A stretch of 64,000 nucleotides of DNA from Ooceraea biroi. Lineage: Eukaryota > Arthropoda > Insecta > Hymenoptera > Formicidae. Under the pieces are notes generated by a model that worked only from the letters and a program-made list of their open reading frames with translations, was not told where the DNA came from and did not search any database. The stretch covers positions 8,556,001 through 8,620,000 of the forward strand of contig NC_039519.1 of assembly GCF_003672135.1 (NCBI RefSeq), written 5' to 3'. This document shows, one piece after another, positions 34,254-45,852 of this stretch. Positions within the stretch are counted from its first letter, which is position 1; each line of letters starts with the position of its first letter. The translations under genes and the position numbers were made by a program.

Positions 34254-36476
34254 CCATACAGCACCGATTAATACAGAGAGCTTTCAGTGGAAGTTTTAAA
34301 ATCATTTCAAGATTTCACATTTCATGTGCAACATTTCCTTACAAGGATTCCGCAATATGTCATATGAATGTTTGCACAACAGAAATGTTCTCGAAACCTA
34401 CCACATTGCAAAAATGTGGAAAAAATTGAACTATTTGTAAAAAGTAAATTATTTATATTATACCTAGACCAAAGTATTCGATCTTTAGTTGAAGCTACCA
34501 GTTCGACAAAAAAATGCATTCATTCATTCACGTATCCTCTTTTTCTTTCAAATATAAGCGTTTGGTTGAACAGAGAATTATACATCTATATAATTTTTCC
34601 TTTTAATCTAACTATTGGAGGAAAAAAAGGGAAATATCATAATAATAAGAATGGCCCCTTGTCAAGTGCCAACAATTGACGCTTTTTAAAGGGAAACTGT
34701 GGTGAATACTTGGTTTTAGCTATGTATGGCAATCTATATACATCACTTATATATATTATGATTTTCCATTAACAGCAATATTTATTGTATAAATTAGATT
34801 TGCAAATGTTAAATTAAAAAACGTACAATGAAAAATAATAATTATACATTTTATATATAATTTTTTTATAACTTCTTTAGTATTTGCAATCTTCTGAAAC
34901 TCGATATATCAAATTTCAATATTAATTTCTTGAAGTATTTTCAACTTAATTTGAATAAGAGCTTCTGTAATTTCGTAGATGCAACATCATCAGGAAAAGT
35001 TTCAAATTATTTCAATTACCTTCAGTACATATCAAAAAGATTTCAAAGCTTTATTAATTTTCTGTCATCAATTTTTATTTTACTTTATCTTTGCTTTAGG
35101 CCAATACTTTCAGAAAGGTTGCAGATGATCTATGCCTTTCGACAACCTTTCGTATAAGTTTTGAATGGCAAGTGTCGCGGACATTTTGCTATTTCCGAGT
35201 TGTCTCATAACTGTTTGCGAAGAAACATTTTGCAATGCTTATGAGATGCTTTCATCTGATGATGAAATACTTTCTGAAATATTTCTGAAATGTTTTTCGT
35301 GCTGGTATCGGGTTATACTTATATTATTTAATAGATTTATTTATATATTAATTAGATTGTAAATATTAAATTAAAAACGTTACAATGAAAATAAATAAAA
35401 TACATTTTATATATAATTTTTATTCTAACTTTTTTTAGGTTTTGCAATCTTCGAACATCGTATAATAAATTACAATATAATTTCTGAAGATATTTTCAAT
35501 TAATGTTGAATAAGAGCTTGTAATATTGTGTTGCAATATCATAGGAAAGTTTCCAAATTGATATTCAATTTAACCTTCAGTAACATAGTCAAAAAAGATT
35601 TCAGCTATTTAATAATCTTTTCGGCAATATTTCAGAAAGGTTGCAGATTGATTCTTATGCCTTTTCGGCCAACCTTTCTATAAGGTTTTGAATGCAAGTG
35701 TCGCGGACATCTTGCTATCCGGAACTGTCTCGATAACTGTTCAGAAAACATTATTTGCCAAGCTTTTATGAGATGCTTTCATCTGTCCAGATTGGAAATA
35801 CTTCTGAAATATTTCGAAATGTTTATTCCGTGCTGTATGGTATTATACTAATTATTAAAATATTTATTTACTAATATATTAATGAGATTGTATAATATTA
35901 AAATAAAAACCGTACAATTGAAAATAATAAATACATTTATATAATATTTATTCGGTCTACTTTTTAGTTATTTGCAACTTCTGAATACTCGTATAATAAA
36001 ATTTCAATATAATTCTGAAGTCTATTTTCAATTGATTTGAATAAGAGCTGTTGTATATTGCTGTTCTGCAACATTCATAGGAAAGNNNNNNNNNNNNNNN
36101 NNNNNNNNNNNNNNNNNNNNNNNNNNNNNNNNNNNNNNNNNNNNNNNNNNNNNNNNNNNNNNNNNNNNNNNNNNNNNNNNNNNNNTTTCAAAAATTATTT
36201 CAATTAAACCTTCAGTAATATATCAAAAAAGATTTCAACTATTTTAAAGAATCTTTCGGCAAATATTTCAGAAAGGTTGTTCAGATTATCTAATGCCTTT
36301 CGGCACCTTTCTATTAAGGTTTTGAATGCAAGTTGTCGCGACATATTTGCTATTCCGGAGTTGTCCTCCATAACTGTTGCCAGAAACATTTTTGCCAATG
36401 CTTATGGATGCTTTCATCTGTCAGAATTGAAATACTTCTGAAATATTTCTGAAATGTTTTCGTGCTGTTATGGGAT
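34254..36476 (-). mobile_element. CCCATACAGCAC TIR element, noisy copy with gap
   Basis: Reverse-strand counterpart of 29434-31432. It is interrupted by 100 N and full of indels; unit count cannot be trusted. Confidence 0.8.
36086..36185. other. 100-N assembly gap
   Basis: Exactly 100 N, a conventional unknown-size gap, inside the noisy arm. Confidence 0.99.
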
Positions 36477-36489
36477 ATCAGTGTATGGG

Positions 36490-37680
36490 AGATAAAATCT
36501 GAATAGATATTTACTCCCATTTGCTGAGTGGCATCTGATTAATAGCGTTTTCCATCTCGGCGTCCGCTGCTTTTAACATCAATGATAGTCTCGCAAACAG
36601 GAATCATAAAGTGGCGTCCTCCGCCTGTAAGTGCTCGCGAAGAAGTCCGCCTGAGTGTTAACTGCAATCTTGCTCTGGACGTGGTGCTCATGGTGGTATT
36701 GTGACCGCCCGTTATAGATTTCCGTACGTGCTTGTTAGTGGAATACGAGCGACAGTGTGGCGACTCCGAATTAATGACCTCAAAGTGTGCTCGCTGTTCT
36801 GCAACAAGGTTCGCTGTTAACGATGCGAAACACTCAATGGAAGTTCGCTCGACGGAGAGGACAATGTGAATTACCAGTGGCGTAGGAGGATTCGCTCAAC
36901 ATTGAACACGATTTTTCGGGAACTACCAAGTGTATAAGCGTGAACCATAACAGACAATGTGGAATCATTAGGACAATCATTATCACAAATATTTTATAAA
37001 TCAATAGCAAATCTGAGATTTGAATTGTACAACCGGCGATTTCTTGAGAACGAATTCGTGCAGATCTTTTTAAATTTAATTTTAAATAAATATATAAATG
37101 TGTGTGTGTAGGAGATCTGTGATATTAATTAATAATTGTTATCATAAATTTTAGGTATACATTTATCATCTATTTCATGCAAGTACGTCAACCAAAATGA
37201 AAGCTGATGTCTTTACATCAAAACGTTGACTCGAATGTGACTTGAAAAATCATGTCAGATGCGATTATAATTTTCCTACGCCACTGGGAGACACGCACCT
37301 GCCTTTAGAGTTGGGCGTCGGCGTTTCTGGTAAGGACGGTCGTGATGAGGTAGCTACGTATTCCGTACTTCCGTTAAGACCTCATCGTCCAGTCTGTCAA
37401 CCGGCACGCAGTTGTAGTCATTAGCATTTACGAGGTCCAGCGTTTGCTGTGTCACATGGACCTTGCCGGGTTTCCCGTGTCCATCTTGTTTCGCTATCAC
37501 CACGTCGCGCGACCAAACGTTCGTATTGCATTTGTTCGTGCCCAGAATGCCGGATATTATGTTGCCCGAGTTGTTACGCCGATCCTCATGTTCACGTCCA
37601 CGCCACTCTCGCGATAGACTCGCGCCCTCACCTCGTTGATGATTCTTATCATATCAAGGCTGCGCATCGTTGTAGAACAG
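36490..37680 (-). pseudogene. Noisy inverted copy of cyclase exons 10, 9 and 8
   Basis: Exon 10 near 36505-36815, exon 9 near 36870-36925, exon 8 near 37300-37665, all with frame-breaking indels relative to the clean copies. Order and spacing match 28242-29394 reversed. Confidence 0.82.
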
Positions 37681-37739
37681 CGCTTGATAGGTATACATGT
37701 GTGTACGTATGCATATAATTAAATTAAAAATCAGATATA

Positions 37740-39022
37740 TTGGTCGTCCGGAAAGTTCGTGCCGATTTTGAAGGAAAATTCTAAAGGCAACACATTTTTT
37801 ATGTCGATAAATATTTATTGACTTATGTATGCACCGTTTTGTTTCACAACTTTTGTCGCATCTTTCACGCAACTGGAAGATTTCATTCTCCCAGAATTCT
37901 TAGGTTTCTCGGCGAAAAAACTCCTCAAGGTGGTTTTTTATGTCGATCAAAGAGTCGAAAGTTCTTGCCGCTAAGAGAATTTTGCAAAGACCTAATAAGT
38001 GAAAGTTCTGAAGGTGCAATGTCTTGGTGAATACGTGGAGTGAGTAGCACATCCCAGCCAAATCCAACAATTTTTGTGCGGGTGGTCAAAGAACATGAGG
38101 TCTTGGCATTGTCCCGATGGAACACGAGCCTTCCTATTAGCTAATTCTGGACGTTTTTTCCTGAATCGCTGTCTTTAATTCGTCCAGTTGCGAGCAGTAC
38201 TTATCTGCATTTATCGTTTTGGTTGTGTGGTAGGAGCTCATAATATGGGATTCCTTTCCAATCCCACCAGACACAGGCATGACTTTTGGATGAAGGCCGG
38301 CTTTCGGAAGTGGTTAATGCTGGTTCATTTCGCTTACCCAGGATCTTTTTTCGTTCTACATTGTCGTAAATGATCCAATTTTCGTCACCCGTCACTAATT
38401 GCTTCTAAAATGGTACGTTTTCGTTGCGCTTGTACAGCGAGTCGCAGATGGAAATGCGATCCATTAAATTTTTTCGGCAAATTATGCGGAACCCTCACAT
38501 CATCATAGCGACTTACGTAACCAAGCTTCACTACATGATCGTGGACAGTGGTTTTCGATATTTCAGTATCTCTGCTAATTCACGTCGTGGAGCGCGGGTT
38601 TTCTCGATCAGTGTCTTGATTTGGTCATCATCAGTAAGTATAGGGGTCTGCCGACGCGTTCTTGGTCTTTAAGGTTAAATCACCCAGCTCTAAAACTTAG
38701 CGAACCACTTACGTACGGTTCTTTCAGCAAAGCGCTTCTCCGTAAACAGAACATATCGAATTTGTTGCTTGTGACGCATTTTTGCCTTTCCGGTAATAGA
38801 AAAGCAGTCAAGTGTCTAAAATGTTCTTTGTTTTCTTCCATCTTCAAAAAGAGTTACAAAAATGACACGAATCAATTTATCTGAAACAACTTTTTTCCTA
38901 AAGATGCGTTGAAATGCCACCTTTAAGCACATGTATATAAATCGCATGTTTTAATAACATTGATATATTCAGACATGTTCGAACGCCATCTATAAAAATC
39001 GGCACGAACTTTGACGACCCAA
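37740..39022 (-). mobile_element. mariner copy 8, noisy single unit
   Basis: Reverse-strand mariner at the same intron 7 site, with the TAG and many indels; part of its 5' TIR has lost bases (CTTTGACGACCC instead of CTTTCCGGACGACCC). A single unit, not three. Confidence 0.88.
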
Positions 39023-39184
39023 TACTTTAATAATATTGCACCCTCTAAGACCCATTTAATTAAAAAAGATATTTGTAAAAGGGTTTCTTCATCTAATTTT
39101 TTTTTTAATTTCGAATCATCAGTATTTAAATAAAATTAAAACGAGCTACCAAATTATAATTTGCGCGAGATGATACAACAGCGC

Positions 39185-40290
39185 AAATAAACCAATGAAA
39201 ATTTACCGAGATCGACGCAGCTCTTGGCATGCTGGGAATTCGGCGTAGGCACGCCGCTCACGCAGTAGTAACAATCACCAAGAACTTTATTCTCAGACAT
39301 TGTGTCGCTCCGACGCCTCGTCGAACTGCCGAACAGGTCGTTCAGGGTCTCCACGAGCTTCCGTATCGGTAATGTTACGGTCAGGCCGGAGAAGTTCACC
39401 ACGTCCGCGTATAAGATGCTCACGTTGTTGTGCGTTCCACGCAACAAATCACTGAAGACAGAACAATTAATTCATTATTAATTGAATTAACGATTAACGA
39501 TCAAGCGATTATTTGCGTTTACGATGAAGACGTCTTACCTGTTTGGCCTGCCACCTTTTGGTAGCGGACACGTTTTTGTGTTCTTCTATGAACTTGAAGA
39601 TATCCTAAAATCCTTTTGATTTTCGCCACTATTGTGTGCGGCAATATACTCCTCGTCAGTTGCTCCTGCAAACATTGATTGTTAACAATCAATCAATTAT
39701 ATGTCAATGATATTTAAGATTCTTATATTCGCCAGTTTAATTCAAAGCAAATAAAATTAAAAGAATTAAAACATTTCTCAGGACGCAGCTGAAACTAATA
39801 ATTATTTCTGTAAAAATTAAAATCTAATCATTTTATCTTATCGGTCTGTTTATTTATTTAAACCTACTTCCTGATCCTTCTCATAGTTGAGTCTGAGCGT
39901 GACTCGACGCACTTTCGACGGTCTAGGAAGGAGCGCCTGATAACGACTCGTTCATAACCTGAAGTAGAGTCCAGTCCGTTACGGCACGCGAGTAGTATCG
40001 CGTCGGTGATGATCTGCGGTGATCGAAAGAAGAGAAAGAGAGATATCTTCCTCTGCGTATTTACTCACTGTCAGTCTTCGCGGGCTTACGTCGAGCAGCT
40101 GCTATACGATTGGTACTGACGGACGATTTACCTTAGCAATGTAATCGGACGTGTTGCTGTAAGTGATTAATGACAGAGTCGTCAGGTAACACATGGTAGC
40201 CGTAAGACCGAGCACGAAGCGTGCGAGTTCTTCGTGATTGGCAGAAACACGTAGCATGCGAGAAAGCGCATGTGTCTGCATATCGCCGGC
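39185..40290 (-). pseudogene. Noisy inverted copy of cyclase exons 7-4
   Basis: Exon 7 near 39190-39455, exon 6 near 39535-39668, exon 5 near 39870-40010, exon 4 near 40135-40290. Single-base errors break every exon. Confidence 0.82.
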
Positions 40291-40737
40291 ACTGAAAGAA
40301 GAAAAAAGGGAAGATAAATGTTATACTTATGCATATATCACCGGTATCGTACAGCTCGATTTACGGGAGCGAGCTCGCGGACGCGTGCTGAATATGGAAA
40401 TTGAAAGAGCTAAGGAATCCGCCGCGCGTGATGGATCCCTCAGTCTCTAAGAAAAGATCTCTCGGATCTCTCAGGCTCACAAGAAAACTACGAGCGCACG
40501 ACGTATGATTGGAACGGTAGAGAACTGTGAAAAGTGCTTACATCGAGAGTTTTTTTTATCTTGATGTATGCATTGAAGAACTGCGAAGAATTGAGAATTA
40601 AAATGAAATACGAATCGGATGAAATCATTTTCAGAAACTGTTTCATGTTTTTGTATATACTCTTGAATTTTCTGAGGCATATGTAACAATACATTATATG
40701 TAATAAATAATATTTTAAATAATACAGTAAGGTATAT

Positions 40738-41065
40738 ACCCATACAGCACGAAAACAAATCATTCAGAAATATTTCAGAAGTATTTCATCTGACAGATGA
40801 AAGCATCTCATATGGCATGCAAAATGTTCTGCAACAGTTATCCGAGACAAACTCCGATAGCAAATGGCCCGGACACTTGCCATTGCCAAACTATAGAAAG
40901 TTGCGAAGGCATAGATCATTATTGGGGGGGGGGGGGGGGGGGGGCTGCAACCTTTTCGAAATCCCATTGCCGAAAGATTACTTAAAAATAGTGAAAGTTT
41001 TTTGATATGTTACTGAATGGTTAATTTGAAATAATTGAAACTTTCCTATGATGTTTGCACACGCA
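40738..41065 (+). mobile_element. CCCATACAGCAC element fragment, very noisy
   Basis: Begins CCCATACAGCACGAAAAC as at 45853 and degrades rapidly; ends at the scrambled join near 41066. Contains a 21-G run. Confidence 0.75.
40924..40944. repeat. 21-base poly-G run, probable artefact
   Basis: Inserted where all other copies read GATCAATCTGCAACC. No other copy has any G-run here. Confidence 0.9.
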
Positions 41066-41187
41066 ATCGTTAACAGGCGAACCTTGTTGCAGAACAGCGA
41101 GCACACTTTGAGGGTCATTAATTCGGAGTCGCCACCACTGTCGCCGTATTCCACTAACAAGCACTACGTGAAATTTCTATAACGGGG
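41066..41187 (+). pseudogene. Forward fragment of cyclase exon 10 in a scrambled junction
   Basis: Matches 29083-29205 in forward orientation, although both neighbours are reverse copies. It is thus an orientation flip of about 120 bp. Confidence 0.85.
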
Positions 41188-41297
41188 CGGGTTTCCAAAT
41201 TACCCCAACCAATGAAGCCCAAACCCCACCGTTCCAAGGAGGGCCAAGGATGAACCAGGTTAAAAACAAAAACATTCTTTCCCTTTCTCCTTGTGTT
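41188..41297. other. Unmatched junction sequence
   Basis: About 110 bp with no counterpart elsewhere in the window, rich in short A, C and G runs; resembles low-quality read sequence. Confidence 0.6.
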
Positions 41298-41570
41298 TTC
41301 AAAAATTATTTCAATTAACCTTCAGTAACATATCAAAAGAATTTCAGCTATTTTAATAATCTTTCGGCAATATTTCAGAAAGGTTGCAGATTGATCTATG
41401 CCTTTCGGCAACCTTTCTATAAGGTTTTGAATGCAAGTGTCGCGGACATTTTGCTATTCCGGAGTTGTCTCATAACTGTTGCAGAAACATTTTGCAATGC
41501 TTAGAGATGCTTTCATCTGTCAGATGAATACTTCTGAAATATTTCTGAAATGTTTTTCGTGCTGTATGGG
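41298..41570 (-). mobile_element. CCCATACAGCAC element, terminal fragment
   Basis: Only the TIR-headed end (about 270 bp) of the intron 10 element, reverse orientation, ending GTGCTGTATGGG at 41570. The clean reverse arm starts here. Confidence 0.8.
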
Positions 41571-41610
41571 ATATCAGGTATGGGAGATAAAATCTGGAAT
41601 AGATATTTAC

Positions 41611-42762
41611 TCCCATTGCTGAGTGGCATTCTGATTAATAGCGTTTTCCATCTCGGCGTCCGCTGCTTTTAACATCAAATGATAGTCTCGCAAACAGGAA
41701 TCCATAAAGTGCGTCCTCCGCCTGTAAGTGCTCGCGAAGAAGTCCGCCTGAGTGTTAACTGTCAATCTTGCTCTGGACGTGGTGCTCATGGTGGTATTGG
41801 ACCGCCCGTTATAGAATTTCACGTAGTGCTTGTTAGTGGAATACGGCGACAGTGGTGGCGACTCCGAATTAATGACCCTCAAAGTGTGCTCGCTGTTCTG
41901 CAACAAGGTTCGCCTGTTAACGATGCGAAACACTCAATGGAAGTTCGCTCGACGAGAGGACAATGTGAATTACCAGTGGCGTAGGAGGATTCGCTCAACA
42001 TTGAACACGGACTTTTGCGGGAACTACAAAGTGTATAGCGTGAACCATAAGACAGACAAATGTGGAATCATTAGGACAATCATTATCACAAATATTTTAT
42101 AAATCAATAAGCCAATCTGAGATTGAATGTACAACCGGCGATTTCTTGAGAACGTAAATTCGTGCAGATCTTTTTAAATTTAATTTTAAATAATATATAA
42201 ATGTGTGTGTGTAGGAAGATTGTGATATTAATTAATAAATTGTTAATCATAAATTTTAGGTATACATTTATCATCTATTTTCATGCAAGTACGTCAACCA
42301 AATGAAGCTGATGTCTTTACATCAAAACGTTGACTCGAATTTGACTTGAAAAATCATGTCAGATGCGAATTATAATTTTCCTACGCCACTGGGAGACACG
42401 CACCTGCCTTAGAGTTGGCGTCGGCGTTTCTGGTAAGGACGGCGTGATGAGGTAGCTACGTATTCCGTACTTCCGTAAGACCTCATCGTCCAGTCTGTCA
42501 ACCGGCACGCAGTTGTAGTCATTAGCATTTACGAGGTCCAGCGTTTGCTGTGTCACATGGACCTTGCCGGGTTTCCCCGTTTGTTCCATCTTGTTCGCTA
42601 TCACCACGTCGCGCGACCAAACGTCGTATTGCCATTTGTTCGTGCCCAGAATGCCGGATATTATGTTGCCCGAGTGTACGCCGATCCTCATGTTCACGTC
42701 CACGCCACTCTCGCGATAGACTCGCGCCCTCACCTCGTTGATGATTCTTATCATATCAAGGC
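41611..42762 (-). CDS. Clean inverted copy of cyclase exons 10, 9 and 8
   Basis: Exon 10 at 41611-41913, exon 9 at 41974-42023, exon 8 at 42404-42762, all on the minus strand, with intact splice sites and frames like 28242-29394. Reading on the minus strand the order is 8-9-10, and it then runs into the truncated TIR element, so the gene continues no further than the linker. Treat as a duplicate of the forward gene. Confidence 0.8.
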
Positions 42763-42844
42763 CTGCGCATCGTTGTAGAACAGCGCTTGATTAAGGTATA
42801 CATGTGTGTACGTATGCATATAATTAAATTAAAAATCAGATATA

Positions 42845-44130
42845 TTGGGTCGTCCGGAAAGTTCGTGCCGATTTTGAAGGAAAATTCAAAGGCAACATTT
42901 TTTTATGTCGATAAATATTTATTGACTTATGTATGCACCGTTTTGTTTCACAACTTTTGTCCATCTTTCACGCAACTGGAAGATTTCATTCTCCCAGAAC
43001 TTCTTAGGTTTCTCGGCGAAAAACTCCTCAAGGTGGTTTTTTATGTCGATCAAAGAGTCGAAGTTCTTGCCGCTAAGAGAATTTTGCAAAGACCTAAATA
43101 AGTGAAAGTCTGAAGGTGCAATGTCTGGTGAATACGGTGAGTGAGGTAGCACATCCCAGCCAAACTCCAACAATTTTTGTCGGGTGGTCAAAGAAACATG
43201 AGGTCTGGCATTGTCCCGATGGAACACGACGCCCTTCCTATTAGCTAATTCTGGACGTTTTTCCTGAATCGCTGTCTTTAATTCGTCCAGTTGCGAGCAG
43301 TACTTATCTGCATTTATCGTTTGGTTGTGTGGTAGGAGCTCATAATATGGGATTCCTTTCCAATCCCACCAGACACAGAGCATGACCTTTTTTGGATGAA
43401 GGCCGGCTTTCGGAGTGGTTAATGCTGGTTCATTTCGCTTACCCCAGGATCTTTTTCGTTCTACATTGTCGTAAATGATCCAATTTTCGTCACCCGTCAC
43501 TAATTGCTTCTAAAATGGTACGTTTTCGTTGCGCTTGTACAGCGAGTCGCAGATGGAAATGCGATCCATTAAATTTTTTCGGCCAAATTATGCGGAACCC
43601 ATACATCATAGCGACTTACGTAACCAAGCTTCACTACATGATCGTGGACAGTGGTTTTCGATATTTTCAGTATCTCTGCTAATTCACGTGTCGTGTAGCG
43701 CGGGTTATTCTCGATCAGTGTCTTGATTTGGTCATCATCAGTAGTAGAGGGTCTGCCCGAGCGTTCTTGGTCTTTAAGGTTAAAATCACCAGCTCTAAAC
43801 TTAGCGAACCACTTACGTACGGTTCTTTCAGCCAAAGCGCCTTCTCCGTAAACAGAACATATCGAATTTGTTGCTTGTGAGGCATTTTTGCCTTTCCGGT
43901 AATAGAAAAGCATCAAGTGTCTAAAATGTTCTTTGTTTTCTTCCATCTTCAAAAGAGTACAAAACTGACACGAATCAATTTATCTGAAACAACTTTTTTC
44001 CTAAAGATGCGTTGAAATGCCACCTTTAAGCACATGTATATAAATCGCATGTTTTCAATAACATTGATATATTCAGACATGTTCGAACGCCATCTATTAA
44101 AAATCGGCACGAACTTTCCGGACGACCCAA
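42845..44130 (-). mobile_element. mariner copy 9, single unit
   Basis: Clean full-length reverse mariner at the intron 7 site. It has the shared frameshift and TAG, and GDENW instead of GDEKW. It shares the CGTACG variant with copies 4-7 in contrast to copies 1-3, so it is the allelic or paralogous counterpart of the three-unit tandem. Confidence 0.93.
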
Positions 44131-44315
44131 TACTTTAATAATATTTGCACCCTCTAAGACCCATTTAATTAAAGAAGATATTTGTAAGAAGGGTTTCTTC
44201 ATCTAATTTTTTTTAATTTCGAATCATCAGTATTAAAATAAAATTAAAACGAGCTACCAAATTATAATTTGCGCGAGATGATACAACGCGCAAATAAACC
44301 AAATGAAAAATTTAC

Positions 44316-45407
44316 CGAGATCGACGCAGCTCTTGGCATGCTGGGAATTCGGCGTAGGCACGCCGCTCACGCAGTAGTAACAATCACCCAAGAACTTTAT
44401 TCTCAGCACATTGTGTCGCTCCGACGCCTCGTCGAAACTGCCGAACAGGTCGTTCAGGGTCTCCACGAGCTTCCGTATCGGTAATGTTACGGTCAGGCCG
44501 GAGAAGTTCACCACGTCCGCGTATAAGATGCTCACGTTGTTGTGCGTTTCCACGCACAAATCACTGAAACAGAACAATTAATTCATTATTAATTGAATTA
44601 ACGATTAACGATCAAGCGATTATTTGCGTTTACGATGAAGACGTCTTACCTGTTTGGCCTGCCACCTTTTGGTAGCGGACACTTTTTGTGTTCTTCTATG
44701 AACTTGAAGATATCCCTAAAATCCTTTTTGATTTTCGCCACTATGTGCTGCGGCAATATACTCCTCGTCAGTTGCTCCTGCAAACATTGATTGTTAAACA
44801 ATCAATCAATTATATGTCAATGATATTTTAAGATTTCTTATATTCGCAGTTTAATTCAAAGCAAATAAAATTAAAAGAATTAAAACATTTCTCAGGACGC
44901 AGCTGAACTAATATTATTTCTGTAAAAATTAATAATCTAATCATTTTATCTTATTTCGGTCTGTTATTTATTTAAACCTACTTCCTGATCCTTCTCATAG
45001 TTGAGTCTGAGCGTGGACTCGACGCACTTTCGACGGTCTAGGAAGGAGCGCCTGATAACGACCTCGTTCATAAACCTGAAGTAGAGTCCCAGTCCGTTCA
45101 CGCACGCGAAGTATATCGCGTCGGTGATGATCTGCGGTGATCGAAAAGAAGAAAGAGAGATATCATTCCTCTGCCGTATTTACTCACTGTCAGTCTCGCG
45201 GGCTTACGTCGAGCAGCTGCTATACCGTTGGTACCTGACGGACGATTTACCTTAGCAATGTAATCGGACGTGTTGCTGTAAGTGATTAATGACAGAGTCG
45301 TCAGGTAACACATGGTAGCCGTAAGACCGAGCACGAAAGCGTGCGAGTTCTTCGTGATTGGCAGAAACACGTAGCATGCGAGAAGCGCATGTGTCGCATA
45401 TGCCGGC
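44316..45407 (-). CDS. Clean inverted copy of cyclase exons 7, 6, 5 and 4
   Basis: Exon 7 at 44316-44563, exon 6 at 44650-44777, exon 5 at 44982-45131, exon 4 at 45251-45407. Exon boundaries and encoded residues agree with the forward arm, including both catalytic Asp of C1. Confidence 0.82.
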
Positions 45408-45852
45408 CTGAAAGAAGAAAAAAGGGAAGATAAATGTTATACTTATGCATATATCACCGTATCGTACAGCTCGATTTACGGGAGCGAGCTCGCGGACGCG
45501 TGCTGATTAATGGAAATTGAAAGAGCTAAGGAATCCGCCGCGCGTGATGGATCCCTCAGTCTCTAAGAAAAAGATCTCTCGGATCTCTCAGGCTCCACAA
45601 GAAAAACTACGAGCGCACGACGTATGATTGGAACGGTAGAAACTGTGAAAAGTGCTTACATCGAGAGTCTTTTTTTATCTTGATGTATGCATTGAAGAAC
45701 TGCGAAGAATTGAGAATTAAAATGAAATACGAATCGGATGAAATCATTTTTCAGAAAACTGTTTTCATGTTTTTGATATACTCTTGAATTTTCTGAGGCA
45801 TATGTAACAATACATTATATAATAAATAATATTTTAAATAATATAGTATATA

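Noticed and set aside
40797..41005. Gly-rich frames across the poly-G run
   Set aside because: Produced by an inserted 21-G homopolymer that no other copy contains.
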